Shown here piece by piece: positions 6,098-7,231 of a stretch of DNA of 7,231 nucleotides. The first letter of the stretch is position 1, and every line of letters starts with the position of its first letter. A program made the position numbers and the translations under genes. Under the pieces are notes generated by a model. That model was not told the origin of the DNA. It did not search any database and worked only from the letters and a program-made list of their open reading frames with translations. Source of the stretch: JAIMBK01 sp040755975 (GTDB lineage: Bacteria > Bacillota > Desulfotomaculia > Desulfotomaculales > Nap2-2B); contig JBFLZY010000113.1 of NCBI GenBank assembly GCA_040755975.1, positions 1 through 7,231 of the forward strand, read 5' to 3'.

Positions 6098-6178
6098 GGG
6101 GTGAGGGCATAATATAAATACTCCGCTTTGGTGAGTTCTATCTCTCCCCAGTCCAGCAACGAGCTGGACTCTTTTTTT
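6098..6178 (+). ncRNA. Candidate structured small RNA or leader remnant ending in a terminator
   Basis: GGGGTGAG (6098-6105) pairs with CTCTCCCC (6142-6149) with one mismatch, enclosing a smaller hairpin (ACTC 6120-6123 with GAGT 6133-6136). The terminator stem starts at the next base, so the two helices could stack. No coding gene on the plus strand precedes it. A possible promoter is TTATCA (6089-6094), 18 bases, TATAAA (6113-6118), but that would start transcription inside the element; TATATT/TATTAT at 6085-6092 is better placed but lacks a -35. I do not recognise a known RNA family. The terminator is firm; the RNA is inferred. Confidence 0.35.
6150..6178 (+). terminator. Strong intrinsic terminator with no visible upstream gene
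   Basis: A perfect 8-bp stem AGTCCAGC (6150-6157) / GCTGGACT (6163-6170) with loop AACGA is followed by C and seven T (6172-6178). It works only on the plus strand; the minus-strand side is purine rich. It lies just upstream of the nuoE-like promoter and would isolate that operon from plus-strand read-through, or it ends a small RNA. Confidence 0.85.
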
Positions 6179-6192
6179 GGGGGCATTTAACC

Positions 6193-6221
6193 TTGACCGC
6201 CGGCTCAATTTGCGTTATGCT
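6193..6221 (+). promoter_or_regulatory. Sigma-A promoter of the nuoE-nuoF operon
   Basis: TTGACC (6193-6198) and TATGCT (6216-6221) are separated by exactly 17 bases, the best housekeeping promoter match in the window. The start point would be near 6228, giving a leader of about 170 nt before the ATG at 6398. It follows directly after the terminator at 6150-6178. Confidence 0.65.
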
Positions 6222-6290
6222 ATCTTACGAAACGACTAATTATTTACATGACGTTCATAACAAGGATCAGAAAAGCCTGCTAACGCTGAG

Positions 6291-6319
6291 TTTATTTGCA
6301 ATAACAATTTCCCTATAAA
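6291..6319 (+). promoter_or_regulatory. Possible second promoter within the nuoE leader
   Basis: TTTATT (6291-6296), a 17-base spacer, and TATAAA (6314-6319) form a weaker candidate. Two copies of AATTTCCCT flank the -10. The leader from here would be about 70 nt. The -35 is poor and the local AT richness makes chance matches likely. Confidence 0.25.
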
Positions 6320-6397
6320 TTTCCCTCAACTTTCAAACATTGGTCCGGATTTTTTAAAGTTAAAGAAATAAAAAAGATTTTATGGGGAGAGGTTGCC

Positions 6398-6940
6398 ATG
6401 CATTTAATGGCGAAAGGGAAAGAAGAAAAACCGGCCAGAGAAGAAGAGGAGGAGCTGATCAGGGAAAAAACCCGGGAAATTCTCCGGCACTGCAATAACG
6501 GCCGCGCCAGCCTGATTCCCGTTTTGCAGCAGGTCCAGGAAAGCCTGGGCTACGTTCCGGAAAAGGCCATGATGGAAGTGGCCAGGCGGCTGGATATTCC
6601 CGAGGTGGATGTTTTCAGCATTGTCACCTTTTACAATCAGTTCCGCCTGCACCCCCCCGGCAGGCACCAGGTCAAAGTCTGCATGGGCACCGCCTGCCAC
6701 ATGAAGGGCGGCAAGATCATCCTGGACTGCTGGGAAAGGCGGCTCGGCATCGGGGTGGGCGAAACCACCGCCGACAGGGAATTCAGCCTGGAGCGAGTGG
6801 CCTGTGTGGGCTGCTGCACCATGGCACCGGTAACCCTGATCAACGATGTGGTCCATCCGAAAATGACCCCCACCCGGGTTGACGGCCTCCTGCACGCTCA
6901 TCAAGTGGAAAAACAAAAAGAAGAGGGAGCAACCCCGTGA
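6398..6940 (+). CDS. nuoE: NuoE/HydC-like [2Fe-2S] subunit of an NAD(P)-linked oxidoreductase
   Basis: This is a thioredoxin-fold [2Fe-2S] electron-transfer subunit of the complex I 24-kDa family, found in soluble NAD(P)-dependent formate dehydrogenases and in bifurcating [FeFe]-hydrogenases (HydC, HndA). The 180 residues are the usual size. After a charged N-terminal stretch (residues 7-25) comes a helical domain (about 26-90, with the conserved FYNQF region at 78-82), then the cluster domain. Ligands are Cys95 and Cys100 (CMGTAC), Cys136 and Cys140 (CVGCC); the spacings 5, 36 and 4 equal those of the Aquifex NuoE protein. An extra Cys139 sits beside the fourth ligand. The ATG at 6398 follows GGAGAGG (6386-6392) by five bases; a second ATG at 6407 is possible but worse placed. 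It overlaps the next gene by 4 nt. No other complex I subunits are seen, so a soluble enzyme is more likely than respiratory complex I. Confidence 0.92.
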   Translation: MHLMAKGKEEKPAREEEEELIREKTREILRHCNNGRASLIPVLQQVQESLGYVPEKAMMEVARRLDIPEVDVFSIVTFYNQFRLHPPGRHQVKVCMGTACHMKGGKIILDCWERRLGIGVGETTADREFSLERVACVGCCTMAPVTLINDVVHPKMTPTRVDGLLHAHQVEKQKEEGATP

Positions 6941-7231
6941 AGGCGGCCGGAAACGGAAATAACAAAAAGGAGATTGCCTTAAATTACCGCAAACTCCACC
7001 AGGAAGCCCGGGTCAGCTGGCAGACCCTCCGGCAAAAACCCCTCGTGCTGGTGGGAACGGCCACCTGCGGGCGAGCCGCCGGCGCCCTGCAAACGCTGCG
7101 CGCTTTTCAAAACGAAATCGCCCGCCGGAACCTGGACGCCCGGGCCGTGGAAGTGGGCTGCCTGGGGCATTGCTACGCCGAACCGCTGGCCGTTATTTAC
7201 AAAGAACCTTTCCCGCCCATCGTGTACGGTT
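6937..7231 (+). CDS. nuoF: NuoF/HydB-like flavoprotein subunit, N-terminal part (runs off the window)
   Basis: The frame is open from a GTG at 6937 to the window end (98 codons and one base). The GTG overlaps the TGA of the preceding gene as GTGA, so translation is probably coupled; GAGGGAG (6923-6929) lies seven bases upstream. The visible part is the N-terminal thioredoxin-like domain found in NuoF relatives such as HydB and HndC: LVLVGTATCGRAAGA (residues 36-50) and VGCLGHCYAEPL (73-84). Cys44, Cys75 and Cys79 correspond to three of the four usual [2Fe-2S] ligands; the position of the first is Val39. The NADH- and FMN-binding domain and the [4Fe-4S] motif should follow outside the window. 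With the upstream NuoE-like protein it would form the NAD(P)H module of a soluble formate dehydrogenase or hydrogenase. A GGAG at 6969-6972 has no ATG, GTG or TTG in frame at a suitable distance. Confidence 0.88.
   Translation, partial: MKAAGNGNNKKEIALNYRKLHQEARVSWQTLRQKPLVLVGTATCGRAAGALQTLRAFQNEIARRNLDARAVEVGCLGHCYAEPLAVIYKEPFPPIVYG

Larger units (their letters stand above)
5955..6397. other. Divergent intergenic region between the phasin-like gene and nuoE-like gene
   Basis: This 443-nt AT-rich stretch has no supported gene. It contains, in order, the phasin promoter and its dyad, a plus-strand structured element with a terminator, a strong plus-strand promoter, and a leader of about 170 nt. 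In the leader, the 9-mer AATTTCCCT occurs at 6306-6314 and 6318-6326, and AACTTT/AAAGTT form a 6-bp inverted repeat (6328-6333 and 6356-6361). Nothing here matches a riboswitch class that I can recognise. Confidence 0.6.

Noticed and set aside
5955..6110. Longer form of the phasin-like protein starting at the ATG at 6110
   Set aside because: The extra 52 residues do not look like the family, cross the extended -10 promoter and the dyad, and lack a ribosome binding site. The ATG at 5954 has a good one.
6098..6178. Purine riboswitch or mini-ykkC (guanidine-II) identity for the orphan element
   Set aside because: The ATAAT-like and ACGA bits are suggestive, but the required second and third helices, conserved loops and paired ACGR hairpins are missing.
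6404..6916. Long minus-strand open frame opposite the nuoE-like gene
   Set aside because: It is antisense to a gene with a complete cluster motif. Its composition is that of a shadow frame in GC-rich codons. The same holds for the long plus-strand frames opposite acsB, cooS and cooC.

Overview
The window holds most of a Wood-Ljungdahl (reductive acetyl-CoA) carbonyl-branch locus, next to the start of a divergent NAD(H)-linked flavin/iron-sulfur oxidoreductase operon. It fits an anaerobic, Gram-positive Clostridia-type bacterium, such as a relative of the Moorella, Desulfotomaculum or Pelotomaculum groups. The reasons are the Moorella-like acetyl-CoA synthase and CO dehydrogenase, which have nearly identical metal-ligand spacing; purine-rich Shine-Dalgarno sites before nearly every gene; AT-rich intergenic DNA between GC-rich genes; and Firmicutes-style U-tract terminators. 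The genus is an inference.

Layout, left to right. Positions 1-243 are non-coding and carry a small repeat cluster, including a perfect 14-bp inverted repeat. Four genes then lie on the minus strand. In transcription order they are a phasin-like small helical protein (5619-5954) with its own promoter and a clean terminator, the nickel-insertion ATPase CooC/AcsF (4655-5440), the Ni-Fe-S CO dehydrogenase CooS/AcsA (2477-4492), and acetyl-CoA synthase AcsB (244-2448). CooS and AcsB are 28 nt apart and surely co-transcribed. CooC is 162 nt upstream of cooS, and that gap holds a plausible promoter and a palindrome. Positions 5955-6397 form a divergent regulatory region. It contains the phasin promoter with an 8-bp dyad, a plus-strand structured element ending in a strong terminator that belongs to no visible gene, and a good sigma-A promoter (TTGACC-N17-TATGCT). 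On the plus strand follow a NuoE/HydC-like [2Fe-2S] thioredoxin-fold subunit (6398-6940) and the beginning of a NuoF/HydB-like subunit (6937 to the window end), joined by a 4-nt overlap.

Function. CooS reduces CO2 to CO at its C-cluster. AcsB combines CO, a methyl group from the corrinoid protein and CoA into acetyl-CoA at its A-cluster, or does the reverse in an oxidative pathway. CooC/AcsF supplies the nickel-dependent maturation of one or both enzymes. The NuoE/NuoF pair is the usual NAD(P)H-handling module of soluble formate dehydrogenases or electron-bifurcating hydrogenases, so it could provide reduced carriers or the formate-level entry of the same pathway. Its catalytic partner lies beyond the window. 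The corrinoid protein and methyltransferase genes (acsC, acsD, acsE) are not in the window. The core genes are well known. The less explained parts are the non-coding elements: the repeat cluster after acsB, the orphan structured RNA-like element with terminator, and several dyads at promoters.
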